Assembly (NCBI GenBank): GCA_028673005.1
Contig: CM054120.1
Span: 73,519,533 to 73,583,532, forward strand
Origin: Tanypteryx hageni
Taxonomy: Eukaryota > Arthropoda > Insecta > Odonata > Petaluridae
DNA length: 64,000 nt
Direction of reading: 5' to 3'
The position numbers and the translations under genes are program-made. The notes beneath the pieces are model-generated. The model had not been told where the DNA came from. It saw nothing but the letters and a program-made list of their open reading frames with translations, and ran no database searches. Shown here piece after piece: positions 11,228 through 23,309 of this stretch (the first letter of the stretch is position 1; each line of letters opens with the position of its first letter).

Positions 11228-11940
11228 AAATAAACGGATAAGGGACAAGAGTAAACACATACTTCTGTATGACCGATATTTACCAAAAACAAATCAGCAC
11301 TTATACCTTTAGCAGAAATGTCGAATATTAAATTTCATATTGATCTGGTTAATAGTTTTTTAGTTAAGAGGACCCACAAAATCCCGGTCACAGAGACACA
11401 CACAGATACACCCACAAACACACACACAAGCACACACACAGACACACACACATACAGGGACACACATAAAAACATGATCGAGAATCCGCTACTGCGTATA
11501 TAGAGAAAGTAAAAAACGTAAGGGACAAGAGTAAACACATGACCGATATTTACCAAAAACAAATCAGCAATTTTTCCTTTAACAAAAATGTCAAATATAA
11601 AATTTCATGAAATTGATAGAATGATATGATCCGAAGATCCAATGCAGACAGGCATAAGCTGTGAAAGTTGGAACAATTTTTGAAACGAGAAAAAAAAATT
11701 AAAATTTCATATTGATCTGGTTAATAGTTTTTTAGTTTGAGCACCCACAAAATCCCGGTTACAGAGACAAACACAAACCCACCCACAGACACACACACAG
11801 GCACACACATAGACACACACAGATACACCGACAGACATGCACACAGACAAACACACACATACAGGGACACACCCACAAACATAATCGAGAAAATAGTTTT
11901 AACGTATTTTCCTTTAAATCTCGAATTCGATTTTTTTTAT
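11228..11940 (+). repeat. CA-rich module cluster, unit A3, truncated
   Basis: Modules one, two and most of three are present. The cluster is cut at 11940. The first CA tract is shorter than in A1/A2. Confidence 0.7.
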
Positions 11941-12252
11941 AGCCAAAACGACTTCTTATTTCGGTGTTTAACGTGGAATATACGGAAATTCCTATCAAGT
12001 AGAAAGTAATGGATGTAGAAACTCTGCGAAAGTGTTTCTTTTACTTATTTAAACGCATATATCTCGATTGTTTTTTGGCGTAGGGGCTTGTCATTTTCGC
12101 TATTTCCGTTATACAACAAATATTATCATACCGGAGAACTTGAAGAAGCCGATTAAATCGTCCATTCAAAATTCGTAAATCCACTCGTACATCCACTATT
12201 AGAACAAATTACGCCGCGAACAGGATATTCCATTAAAAATATTTGTGGTTAT
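11941..12252 (+). repeat. Unit-front fragment with internal deletion
   Basis: This covers unit-front offsets 82 to about 360 (through ACGCCGCGA at 12219) and then jumps over roughly 1 kb to the AACAGGATATTCC box near the end of the front. The 77-codon frame is interrupted here. It then runs into segment X at TTTGTGGTTAT, as in the later fronts. Confidence 0.85.
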
Positions 12253-14040
12253 AAAGCATTTTCTTTATGACTGGTTAACATTACCTGCTATTTAAACATT
12301 TTTAATTTTAATAATATCGAGTAAACCAAATAAGTAAACAAGACTGCATTTAGTTGAACTCAGCAATTTCATTGGTTTAAGTATTTCCTATCTCATTTCT
12401 GTCCTTCAGGAAAATGCATATCATATATATACTTATATATATATATACATATAATTAAATCGCCTAAGAAATTTGGAAAGCAAACCAAAGACCGTTGATA
12501 TAGAATGGAAAGTAATTAAAACCAGTATCAAGCATACCTTGGAAAAAACCATGGATCATTAAGGAAATGCTGGAGAAAATGAATGAGAGGCGAAAATGGA
12601 AAAACGTTTACAGTGAAGAATGTAGAGCTAACTATAGACGTATATACAATGTGTTGAGAAGGGTAACACATAAAGATAGAGAATATTGGATAAAAGAAAA
12701 ATGTGATGAAATACAACATATGGAGTAGTTAGGACGGTACGATATGATGTACGCTAAGGCACTGGAATTAGTAGATTAGAAGTTTACTGGAATTTGTGGT
12801 AAAGGAACTATGAATACAGATAAGAGGCTAATCTCAGAAACAACGAATATAGCACAGGTATGGGAAGAATACATTAAAGAACTATACAGCAAGCAGGCAG
12901 GATCGGCAAAAATAAAACTGGAAGATGAGAAAAACATTGAAGAAGACAGCTTAGGATCAAGTGTTATGGAGAGCAAAGAATAAAAAGCGATAGTAGAACT
13001 AAAATAGGGATAGCCACAGGAAGCTATGAAATATCAGCTGAGGTAATTAAAGTCATGGGATCAAAAGGACTAAGAGCGACCACAAAAATAATCCATAAGA
13101 TGTACGACACGGAAGAGTGGCCTCGGGATTTCCTAGAAGTAACAATGTCCCCTCTAAAGAAGAAACCAAAGTCAATGCAATGTAAAGGCTACGGATGATA
13201 AACCTTCTGTCACACACTTCGAAGATCATCACGAAGGTTCTTAATAAATGGCCGAAGAAAAAGCAAAAGAAATGCTAGGGGAAGATCATTTCGGTTTCAG
13301 AAAAGGACGAGGAACTAGAGATGCTATAGTGGTTAATAGAATCATACCACAAAGGGCAATAGAGTACAGTCAAGTTATCTCCGTATTTACCGTAGACTGA
13401 CAGAAGGAAAGGAAAGCCTTTAGAACAAGTCTCAGACTATAAATACCTTGGAAGCATCATAACAAGAGAAGCAAAATGTACGGATGAGATGAGGATTAGA
13501 ATAGGAAAAGCAAAAGCGACTTTCAGAAGAAAGAACCACCTACTTACGGGGAATATAAGGGAAGATATCCGCAAGATGTTCATAAAATTCTATGTATGAA
13601 ATATAGCTTTGTACGCTGCAGAAACCTGGACGCTAGGGAAAAATGACATCATATACTTTGAAAGTTTTAAAATGTGGACTTGGAGGAGAATGCTGAAGAT
13701 AAAATGGACAGATAGGATGAAAAACGAAGTGTTACGAAGAGTAGGATATAAGCGAAAGATATACAGACTATCAAAAAGAGGAAGGCAAACTGGGTTGGAC
13801 ATTACCTGAGGAGAGAGAGTATGATTAAAGATTTGTTAGAAAGAAAACTAAATGGAAAAAGGGAAAGATGTAGGAAAAGGTTTCAGCTGATAGACGATTT
13901 GAAAAGGAAAGAGTTATGAAGATATGAAGAGGACAGCGGAGAATAGGAGTTTCTGGAGAACCAGGTTTATCCATAAATAATCACGGATCTGTCTAGGGAC
14001 AGACTACCTATTATGATGATAATTAAATAACTAAAATTAC
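12253..14040 (+). mobile_element. Segment X, copy 1: dead RTE-like LINE fragment with flank
   Basis: The first 220 bases are AT-rich flank containing a (TA)-rich stretch near 12425-12455. The rest is a 5'-truncated LINE. The 3' end, ACTACCTATTATGATGATAA (14004-14023), resembles the short ATGATG-type tails of RTE-like LINEs. Paralogous copies are at 22662, 29040 and 46960. Confidence 0.8.
12478..14022 (+). pseudogene. LINE polyprotein remnant lacking RT core
   Basis: Conceptual pieces include a linker region (KMNERRKWKNV, WEEYIKELYSKQAGS), GISAEVIKVMG, GEDHFGFRKGRGTRDAI and then ISV..VD, which would be RT motif A. The sequence then jumps to the C-terminal region (VSDYKYLGSIITREAKC, LYAAETWTLGKND, WTWRRMLKIKW). 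The RT palm with its (F/Y)xDD box is absent. C-terminal motifs match arthropod endonuclease-reverse transcriptases related to the RTE group; the exact clade is unconfirmed. Many stops and at least one frameshift (near 13750) make it non-functional. Confidence 0.75.
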
Positions 14041-15479
14041 AGTTCAAGATTAATAGATGCATTCAAATTATAAGAAAACTAATTCATTTAATCAACCTTT
14101 ACTAAATCCTCAATTAATTCCTTTTTTATAACATCTAAACTAAATTAAAGGCCTCCAATAGGAAATTCGTGCAGCACAAACATTCTCATTTTTTCTTTCA
14201 GATTGACAACCAATTGAGTGCCGAAAGAGAGAAAATTAATTAAGAGCTTTCTTAATAAATCATTAACAAATTTTAATTAGTATTACAGCACTAATCTAAA
14301 TGACCTATTATAGAATAAAATAATACAATCATGACATAAATTAGAAATTGGTAAATTAATACAAAATAAATAACACCTACTGAAAACATGTTATAATTAT
14401 GATCCTGTAAGTGATATAGGAAAAAATTATATAATATGAAATATTATTAAATAAAACCTTGCTCGTTCAATTACAATTTTAATTTCCGTAATTTGAAGCC
14501 TCGAACTTTTCTTTTCTTACTTATTATTTCATATATGGAATTGTGAATTGTCGCGTGCGATTTCTGATTGTGAAATGTTTAATTTTTTTCCATCTTCGTT
14601 AGCAAACCAATGAACGAAATTTCAAGGTCAGTCGTAACGATTCATTTCAAGACTCACAAAAATTTCGGTAGAGTGATACTTCCTTATGAGGCAAACGATA
14701 ATTTCGCCAACAACGAAACCGACAATATTTCATCGAACCATAACGAAAATTGCAAGACTTGCCCTGCAAGAGTAAAATGTCACTTTTGGATTACCGATTT
14801 TATCCAAAAACTAATAAACTCTTGTTCTTTTAATAAAATTTGCAAATATAAAATTATGCGTTGATCTGATTAACCGTGTTTGAATTAGAGCGCCCGCAAT
14901 AGTCCAACCACATACACAAACACTATCGTGAAAATGGTGAAAACATATGTAGGGGACCTCAAAACGTGTATTTCCGTTTAAATCTTGAATTACATTTTTT
15001 TCATGAAAAAACAGCTCCTCCCCACAATACTACGTACCTATGGGTGCCTTTTCCATTTTCTATCATATTGGGGGAACATCGAAGAAATAAAAATCTTATT
15101 GGATGCTCAAGTCACTTTAGGATTATTGAAATCCCCAACCCATCAGAGCTTAGAATAATTTTCGAGGAATTTTTTCTCATCCTACTCCCCGTTTCGAGTT
15201 TTAAAGGAAAAGGGCGACTTACACAATTAGAGAAAATAGATCTGGAAAATGTCTGTTGGATGCTAAGAGCACTGAGGAAAAAACCTCGAGGCTCTTTTGA
15301 TAATGTATTTGATGAGGTGACTCAGTTGTCAGTCGAATCGATTTAAAAATCAGGCTAATTACCACTACCGGAGGTTGATTCGCTATCACACCCAGATGCA
15401 AGCTGAGTCGTCAACCTAGCAACGAGAAGAACACACTCTGCGGAAGACAATCATCAAATGTATTACATGTAATACATTT
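14041..15479 (+). repeat. Segment Y, copy 1: AT-rich, with diverged module
   Basis: No gene recognised. The same sequence recurs at 30840-31183 and, after an insertion, at 39347-40450. Positions 14740-15010 are a diverged version of the CA-module (GAGCGCCCGCAATAGTCC core, ATTTCCGTTTAAATC, TTTTTTCATGAAAA) but almost without CA repeats. Positions 15200-15350 are open in one frame (KGRLTQLEKIDLENVCW) without a recognised domain. Position 14345-14400 is the uninterrupted form of the Penelope insertion site. Confidence 0.8.
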
Positions 15480-16261
15480 ATTATGTATTACATTTATTAC
15501 TAAAGAAGCTCGCATTGATGAACTTTAAAAGGGACAGTTAGAAAGAATGACGATGGAATCATAAGGAGGGGAAACTTTACGACAACTTAAGATCAGCACT
15601 ACGGATGGTGAATGAAAACTACGCTACGCTAGGGTACTATATTTTTTAATTATTAGCACCGGACGGTTCACGTGATGTGCAAGTTAAAGTGTCTGTTCTT
15701 TCGGATATTTCCACCAGGGTGGCTAAAAATCTTTTTTTCATAATCGATTAATATTTTTTTATTCTTCTATTTTCTTTCATTTTGTTTTTCTTTGCACAGT
15801 TTTTTGTATCACAACTTTTAAAATTTAAGGTATTTTCGTGAAATTTCTAATTTAGTCCCGGGTGCAAACACCTATAACGAGACACCACGCTCTCAACTTG
15901 CCGCTCGCAGTTTTGCGAATCGTGGTATTTTTCAGTAACGTATGCCCCGCGAGCGGCGAGGGATTAACACAATTACCCAGGCACGGAAGGCAGTTCTCTG
16001 CATAAAGACTTAATATTAATATCATAAATATTTATGAGTTTTGTATTAAAGGGTGATTATTTTAATTGTGAATCCTAAATTCTACTACTGTAATTTGAGG
16101 AGTATCTATTGCAGTTTAATACTGCGCATGCGTCATGTTGCCGGCTGCTTTTAGTAAGCGACAGCACTTGCCATACATCATTGCACATTACTATATGTGT
16201 ACTTTCTTCCACCATGCCTTTCAAATACAAAATTATTATTTAAAAGTATTTCCTCACTTAA
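15480..16261. other. Unrecognised stretch absent from the paralogous blocks
   Basis: About 0.75 kb lies between Y and the TTF-type hAT and has no counterpart in the other blocks. It begins near a palindromic TGTATTACATGTAATACAT run (15457-15475) repeated as ATGTATTACATTTATTAC. Positions 15850-15970 are less AT-rich (CCGCTCGCAG, GCCCCGCGAGCGGCGAG). No coding frame or known family recognised. Confidence 0.4.
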
Positions 16262-16269
16262 CATGTACA

Positions 16270-17714
16270 CAAGTGCTGATCCATGGCGGAGGTAATGGAA
16301 GAAATTTTCTAATGTATAAAAAGGGGACGTACGGGCCGAATGCGTAGGATAGGTGGCATAGTCGAGCACCTTGTCGAGGCACTCAGTTCTATCAAGAAAA
16401 TTCCTTAATAAACCAAGTGAAGGTTAGACCTCCATGTGCATCCTTGTTCACGTTAAACGGGGCCTTGTGGGCTCCCGCCAATAGATCTCTAAATGACGCA
16501 CTTGGGGTGAAACCCAGCTCTTGCAGTGGGGGGTGTCTCCTAAATCCTCATAATTTTGTCACCGCCAAGGTCCAGCGGAGGACAAGGACGGAGTTAGAGA
16601 GGAAAGGCACTCTATTCTCCTCCTTACACGGCCTTTAGCGTGTTTTTAAAATTTCATTTTCTATAAGGTGTGCAAGTATAACTTTCTCCCGATTAGTTCC
16701 TTTCTATAAAGAACACGGTAGGTTTTTAATGGTTTTGGTTTATTTTACTTCATCGTAATAATTTAAATTTATTTTTTTCAGTCGACTTATTGAACAAGAA
16801 AAATAAACCTGGTACACTGGTGTCCTTCATACAGAAGCGTCCAAAAATAAAATCAAATACTTCAAATGAATGTCAATCTCAGTGTCAGCTCCCAGTTGAT
16901 TTAAATAAACCTACTACTTCTGGTTCCAATTAATGGCGGCCTGCAGAAAATCCAATTTATCCTTGTTAAATTGAATAAAGGAAATTGGTACAATTTACAT
17001 CCAGTGATAAAAATACTTTTTTGATGTAGGAAAATTTCCTTATGTGTACATAAGTGAGATTGATAAATGTAGAATTTTAAAGTGTGAGTGGATACCTGCA
17101 GATTGTTTATCATTTCCGTATTCTGGGTACAAAAAAATGGCATAGATGTAAAGTTTAACGATTCTGAGAAACATTTAAAACAAAGTAATTGGCGAATATT
17201 CTCTGAAAATCTAGAAGGTTTTTTTTGTAAATATTCTTTTTAATTCGCTAAGTTTGGTGGTTTACATCAGCAAATACGCGTACAGAAATTTGTTTTTCAG
17301 CCGTTGATTAAATATACAAAATTATTAGTAAATTCTTCAGAAAAAACATTCTTACCATAAAAACTCTCAACTTGTTGCAAAAACTTTTATAAAAACCGTT
17401 GAAAGTCTTTCCGGTGACGTCAGATAATTAATAAATAAGGAAAAATATAAATAAGCCAGGGAAACTGAGATAGATTAGTCAATAATCGAATCCGTTATAT
17501 ATCTGAGACGACAAAATATTGCATCGAGAGCACTTGTGGACGAATGCTCATTGCTAAAGAACACGGTTACTATTTCTATTACAAAAGAATCTAATTTGTG
17601 TGAGTTACTGCGTTTTTATATAGCAGCAAGGGATACAATGCTACAGGAACATTTCTCTCATTTTCTGTAAGTATTTGTTTATATATTTTAACTTGAATCC
17701 TGGATCCGCCCTTG
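16270..17714 (+). mobile_element. hAT transposon, TTF/ZMYM1 type, copy 1, internally decayed
   Basis: Terminal inverted repeats are CAAGTGCTGATCCA (16270-16283) and TGGATCCGCCCTTG (17701-17714); the left one has two substitutions relative to CAAGGGCGGATCCA at 48710. Flanking 8-bp target duplications are CATGTACA (16262-16269) and CCTGTACA (17715-17722), one mismatch. Length is 1445 bp. Positions 16300-16640 are GC-richer with GTATAAAAAGGGG near 16314, which could be a TATA-type element promoter. Both ends present make this the reference for the family. Confidence 0.85.
16850..17660 (+). pseudogene. hAT transposase fragment with TTF-type finger, copy 1
   Basis: Broken plus-strand pieces match the N-terminal part of ZMYM1/TTF-type hAT transposases. 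One piece is CELLRFYIAARDTMLQEHF near 17600. In copies 2 and 3 it continues into NTSSSATYISKNTENEILEF, the typical block before the catalytic domain; in this copy that block is deleted. Multiple stops are present and the DDE/RNase H core is absent. Confidence 0.65.
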
Positions 17715-18794
17715 CCTGTACATGTTATAAAACTAAACTCGTTTTTAAAGTTATAATGCTAAATTTTAAGCCAATTCCTTCGGAGCTCAATGAATGAATT
17801 TAATCAAAGCGTAAGATGAATAAAATTTCACAGTGATATCTTTTGAAACATTACATTTTCTACGAATTTGACGGGTAATTAGTACGACAATTAATTAACT
17901 AAGAATTTAGTTATCCATTCGTGTTGACAAGACAATTTCGTCAATGTGACTGAAGGGTACGGCAGTCACTTTCACCCTTTGGAATTTTAAATATCAATGA
18001 TAGAAACCCGTTAAGTTCGAAATAATCCTGCCAGAGAAAAAGTAATGTTTTACACACAGCAATGCTCTACCTACATAAAGCCGGTAAAATGTGATGGAGG
18101 ACAAAATTTTTTCGCAACATTATTAGGATCTATCTCTAGCACCTTTTAAGCGTGTTACCCTCTGTCATAGGATCAGGATGCAAGGTGTTTATTTTCACCA
18201 TTTGATTAATGCGGGTGTGAGTGTATAATAATAGTCAGAAAGTCAAAATAGTTTTGGACATATAAAAATGCTGTAGCGTAATGTTATTCAAATAAATATT
18301 CATTATATATGTAAGAGTTTTACATATATCACGCTGAGAGAAATACATTTAGCTAGATACATTTTTCATGGGAGAATGAGAAGGAGAGAGCAAGAGAGAA
18401 TGGAAGGGAAAATAGAGAGGGATAATGGGAGGGAGGGAGAGTGGGGAGTGAGAAGAAGTATAGCAGAGAAGAAAAATGGAAGGGCAGGAGGAGAATAGGA
18501 GGGAGGGCGGATATTGGGATTGAGAATTTTAGAGGGATTGAGAATGGGTGGAAGAGAGGGAGGTGTGGAAGGAAAACGGGATGAATGTGATGTTTTATTA
18601 CTTAATTCATGTGTACCTGTCTTATTTGTCGGACATTTACACTAGTAAATTCAGTTTGCCTAAGGATCGTGATACTCCTTATTCGGTCCTGGTAGGGATA
18701 ACAATGCAAATAATACGCAATGATTGTCAAGCAAGACATGAAATAGTTTTGGAGCGTAAAGTGTTTATAAGAGTCGCCGTTAGGTGGTGTAAGG
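17715..18794. repeat. Segment Z, copy 1
   Basis: The segment between the two hAT elements. It starts with the TTF-hAT target duplication and ends with the BED-hAT one (GTGTAAGG, 18787-18794). No gene recognised. It is shared with 41554-42868 and partly 50455-50895. The frame at 18548-18868 crosses the purine tract and the transposon end and is not a credible gene. Confidence 0.75.
18371..18567 (+). repeat. Purine-rich tract (A/G) about 200 nt
   Basis: An almost unbroken run of A and G (GAGAGAGCAAGAGAGAATGG, GGGAGGGAGGGAGAG and similar), with very few pyrimidines. It recurs in the other Z copies with length changes. Such mirror-like polypurine DNA can adopt non-B structure; no function is shown here. 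Confidence 0.8.
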
Positions 18795-20142
18795 CAGTGG
18801 TTCTCAACATTTTGGTGCTCGTGGCACACTTTGGATATTCACTTATATTCGCGGCCCACTGGAATTAGATTTGAATAAGGAACTAATTTATCATTAAAAT
18901 ACCTATTTATATTAAGTCGTGTATGTGATAGACCAAATTAAGATATGATATTGTAAAACATTACAAATGATGAAGTTTTGTCAAAATATCTATTTTAAAA
19001 TCTTACCTAATGTTACACTTGAGCTTGGGATTTCTAATAATTGCACTGATATTAAGACGTATTCGTCATAAGCAGAATCATTTCATCTCCAACATAGTTT
19101 AGCCGTTCCCTTTTTCCTCATCTAATGTTTGTTTGTTTCGAGAACCTAAACTCACACAGATGGGATGTAGAAAACTGCATCAAAACTGCCAAAGTTTTTT
19201 CCGCAATTTCTGAATATTCTTCTCTAACAGAAATACAGAACATATGCATAGACAATTCGGCGTATTTGATTTTCAGAGTGCTATCAGTTGAAATAGAGAC
19301 TAACTCTTCTTCGCAGAGAGTAAAAGCACATAATACATTTGTCACTGGTGTGAATGGGTTCCTTACCCAGTAGTATTTCTCTGTAATCACGGATGGAATG
19401 TAAAGCTTGATATTTTGCTCAAGAGTTGCTAAATGTTCCACCACGATAGCGACAATTTCTTTCACGTGGGGTTTGGAATCATGGGAAACATTTCAAGATT
19501 TCCTTTTCTAGCTCTCATTTTCCAGATGGCTATTTTTCTCTGCAATGTTAGTAGTTTATCCGTAGAAGTTAGGATGTTTTCATCTCGTTCGTTCTCGTTC
19601 TTATATTATTTAAAAAATGATAATTGGATTAAACAACAAATATCACAGAGTATTCTACCAACGGTAATACACAAAAAAACTTAATTAAAAATTATTTTAT
19701 ACTGAATAAATTCACGAAACATACATTACACAAACACCAATTTGTAGTTTTAGCCTGCCACGAATCTAGGCTAGTACTGAGTTGATATAGGAATTCGCCA
19801 GAGTCGCGGACATCCAGGGATGTGAACACAGATGTAGCATGCTACGTCATCGTAGAGAATTAGAGATCAACGATGACCAATTATGTGTTTATGACTCAAG
19901 CAAAAGAGATTCGGTCACTATGACAATTCTAACAACTTTGCTGCCAGGATTTTGTTTACGCGCATTCCAAAGCAGTGATAGATTTGGACTGGATTAATTT
20001 AATCTTAATAATTTGTGTTAGTTTCTTTGTTAAAACGTTGTTGGTGGAAGACGTGCAGATTTTCTCTTCGAAATCTCGCGGCACACTTTGGAAATGTTCG
20101 CTGTAAACCAGTGTGCCGCGACACACAGGTTGAGAACCACTG
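18795..20142 (-). mobile_element. BED-type hAT element with both ends, internally deleted
   Basis: The left inverted repeat is CAGTGGTTCTCAACATTTTGG (18795 on); the right is GGTTGAGAACCACTG (20128-20142). Flanks GTGTAAGG (18787-18794) and GTGTAGGT (20143-20150) agree at six of eight positions and are best read as a drifted 8-bp target duplication. Length is 1348 bp. The left side encodes the transposase C-terminus on the minus strand and the right side the 5' flank of the gene; the middle is deleted. This copy explains the remnants in units A1-A3 and at 42869-44424. Confidence 0.85.
19118..19600 (-). pseudogene. hAT transposase C-terminus (ZBED5/FAM200-like dimerisation region)
   Basis: The minus-strand frame 19465-19118 contains YWVRNPFT, then LKIKYAELSMHMFCISVREEYSEI and LMQFSTSHLCEFRFS. 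These match the hAT C-terminal (Dimer_Tnp_hAT) signature with its F-x-x-S-Y/H-L-C-E-x-x-F-S motif. Upstream the frame is broken (KIAIWKMRARKGNLEMFP and then a stop). No catalytic aspartates are visible because the central part is deleted. Confidence 0.8.
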
Positions 20143-22661
20143 GTGTAGGTGTAGCAGCTAAATAATTTATTTTTTAAAATAACTCTCCAACAATGTATTA
20201 TATGGGAAAATGCTTCGAAAAAAATAAATTTTCTATAACTTTTATTCCAGTATGTTGTAACATTTATAAAATATTAAAAATAAACGTATAAGGAACAAGA
20301 GTAAACACATACTTCTGTATGACCGATATTTACCAAAAACAAATCAGTACTTTTTCCTTTAACAGAAATGTCGAATATAAAATTTCATATTGATCTGGTT
20401 AAGGGTTTTTTAGTTAGAGCACCCACAAAATCCCAGTCACAGAGACACACACAGATAAACCCACAAACACACACACAGGCACACACATAGACACTCACAG
20501 GTACACCGACAGACATGCACACAGACACAGACACATACACACACACACTCAGGGACACACCCACAAACATAATCGAGTAAATAATTTAAACGTGTTCAAG
20601 GGAAGTTAAACGTATTTTCCTTGAATTATCGAATTCGTATTTTTTTATGAAAGAAATGCTTCCGCTACTTCGTATGTATAGAAATTAAAAAAAGGAAAGC
20701 GACAAAAGTAACCATCCAATTCCGGTTATCCGATTTATACCAAACATTAATCAGTTCCTTTCCCTTTAACAAAAATGTAAAATAAGAAATTTCACGTTAT
20801 AATGATCAATAGTTTTGGAGTTAGAGCACCCACAAAATTCCGGCCACAGACACACCCGCAGACATCATCTAGAAATAGTCAAAACGTTCTCAGGGGACCT
20901 TAAATATTGCATTTCCGTTGAAATCTCGAACTCGATATTTTTCATGAAAACAATATTTTATATTTCGTAAATGGAGAAAGTAATAATTCGGGCGCCTTCT
21001 CTTTCGTACTAAAGAGTTCAAAGCACAATTCCGAAAAAATTAAACTATCAAGTCGTACCCTCAAAAACTTTTGCGAATTCAGTCAGAAATCTGCATGTTG
21101 AACCGAGCAGTCACACTTAGTACGGAGATTGATTTATCTTGAAATTACCTACGACAAGACTATGAAAATGTTGTTCACTCAATAATAATGAGAGACGAAA
21201 TGATGATGAATGTAACATCAATTTAACTCAATTAATTATAATAAAGGTATAGCGCTTTACATCTCGTGCATTCCGTCAGCCAAAACGACTTCTTATTTCG
21301 GTGTTTAACGTGGAATATACGGAAATTCCTATCAAGTAGAAAAAATAATGGAAGTAGAAACTCTGAAAAAGTGTTTCTTTTACTTATTTAAACGCATATA
21401 TCTCGATTGTTTTTTAGAGTTGGGGCTTGTCATTTTCGCTATGTCCGTTATACAACAAATATTATCAAACCGGAGAATTTAAAGAAGCCGATGAAATCTT
21501 CCATTCAATATTCGTAAATCCACTCGTACATCCACTATTAGAACAAATTACGCCGCGAGTTTGCTTCAGCCCTGGCCAAACAATCCCTCACTTGCACAAA
21601 AAACAATTCCATGGACCTGCTCACCCTCTCATCACGATGCAAGAATGACAATTATATAACAATGGCGAATTTTAATAGTACGTTCAAACGATAGCCCAAA
21701 CGCGGAATAATATTTGTTAACTCCGGTCGATATGCACGAATAAGTCGTATTTTATACAATAATATACCTTGAAGGCTGAGGGGTCGTCACGATAGGAATA
21801 GGTACATAGTCACCGACAGACGTAATAATCACGTAGATATGAAGTTAAAATTCTGTCTGCCGCGAAAGTGGCGCCGCTGAAATTGTAAATATACATTTGG
21901 AAGTGACGTACATTCACCACCGATGTCGTTTTACGATTTTAACCCAGAAAATTCAACATAAAGGTAACTGATACCATTAAATTAATATTGCCGCTTATTT
22001 GTATTTATTTATTCTATTTTGAACCCGCAGATGTTATTTTTCGATATTTTAATCACAAACTTAGCAATAATGCAACATCCACAATTTATTTGCTGTTATC
22101 GGAACAAAGCTAATATTAATCCATCACGGATTGTTGGTGGTGAATAATATACTATGTGTTTCTTGTAAATCCGTGTTTTAATCGTGATTTGAGTGTAACA
22201 GTACGATACACAGATCAAGAGAAAAGTGTTTTGAAATGAATCCGATTAAGGATGTTATGGTGAAATATCAAGCAATATTGAAGAGTGAATGTGAGATGCC
22301 AACCTCATCAACTAAACCCGGGAGGCTGAGGAAGGCACTGGGAATCTCCTAAAGCAAAGTAGGAATTGGGATGAAGAAGACGAATAATATGATTGAAGAT
22401 CAACACAATGTAAGCCGAGGGGGAGGATCGAAGTGAACGTGGAAAGGAAACCAACCTAAGCTGGGAGCCGAAGAATCTCCAAATGCTAAACCAACATAAT
22501 TGGAATGCATAAATTGCGGGGAAAGCGGATGCTTTTATTGTTCAAGATAGAAGTTTAAATCAGGAGCATAAGCTTAAGGTAGTACCGTTTTTTGGCGGTA
22601 GGAGCGCAAATGGAATAACGGGGTGTTAACAGGATATTCCATTAATAATATTCGTGGTTAT
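20143..22661 (+). repeat. Unit-like block B1: module tail plus unit front
   Basis: Corresponds to A-unit offsets about 2560-4261 (20143-21196) followed by the front (21197-22661). CA-rich modules occupy 20285-21015. About 320 bases of the tail are missing at 21027 (CAAAGCACAATTCCG) and the same deletion occurs at 45320. The front continues into segment X at CGTGGTTAT, not into hAT sequence. Confidence 0.9.
21427..21648 (+). other. Open frame in unit front, B1 variant
   Basis: Variant of the frame at 229 with more substitutions and a frameshift in the last third (one A fewer after CACAAAAAA). It carries no recognised domain. The drift suggests no coding constraint. Confidence 0.15.
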
Positions 22662-23309
22662 AAACCATTTTCTTTATGACTGGTTAACATTACCTGCAAT
22701 TTAAAGATTTTTAATTTTAATAATATCGAGTAAACCAAATAAGTAAACAAGACTGCATTTAGTTGAACTCAGCAATTTCATAGGTTTAAGTATTTCCTAT
22801 ATCATTTATGTCGGTCAGGAAAATGCATATCATATATATACTTATATAATTAAATCGCCTAAGAAATTTGGAAAGCAAACCTACGACCGTGGATATAGAA
22901 TGGAAAGTAATTAAAACCAGTATAAAGGATAACTTGGATAAAGAGATTGGCAAACATGAGAAGAATATCAGAAGAAATTAAATCACTAAGTAAATGCTGG
23001 AGAAAATGAATGTGAGGCGAAAATGGAAAAACGTTAACAGTGAAGAAAGTAGAGCTAACTATGGACGTATTTAGAATAAGTTGAGAAGGGTAACAGATAA
23101 AGCTAGAGAAAATTGGATATAAGAAAAATGTGATGAAATACAACAAATGTAGGAGTTAGGACGGTACGATATGATGTACGCTAAGGCACTGGAATTAGAA
23201 GATTGGAAGTCTACTGGAATTCATGGTAAAAGAACAATGAATACGGATAGGAAGATAATCTCAGAAACAAAGAATATAGCACAGGTATGGAAAGAATACA
23301 TTAAGGAAA
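22662..23309 (+). mobile_element. Segment X, copy 2, truncated
   Basis: AT-rich flank and the first about 450 bases of the LINE remnant (from 22865; pieces KMNVRRKWKNVNSEESRANY and ARENWI). It is cut at 23309, where CA-module sequence resumes (AAATAAACGTATAAGGAAC). Confidence 0.8.

Larger units (their letters stand above)
8527..11940 (+). repeat. Tandem unit A3, 3'-truncated
   Basis: Matches A1/A2 up to the third CA module and then stops at TTTTTTTTAT (11940). The next base begins sequence that lies about 80 bases into a unit front. About 0.9 kb (fourth module, tail and first 80 bases of the next unit) is therefore missing across the junction. It carries more private substitutions than A1 and A2. 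Confidence 0.92.

Noticed and set aside
1..11940. Tandem unit as rDNA or histone cluster
   Set aside because: The unit length would be plausible, but no rRNA core sequence, 5S box or histone-like frame is present. The content is transposon remnants.
18548..18868. 106-residue plus-strand frame
   Set aside because: It runs from the purine tract across the hAT inverted repeat, and the homologous regions at 42850 and 50720 do not keep it open.
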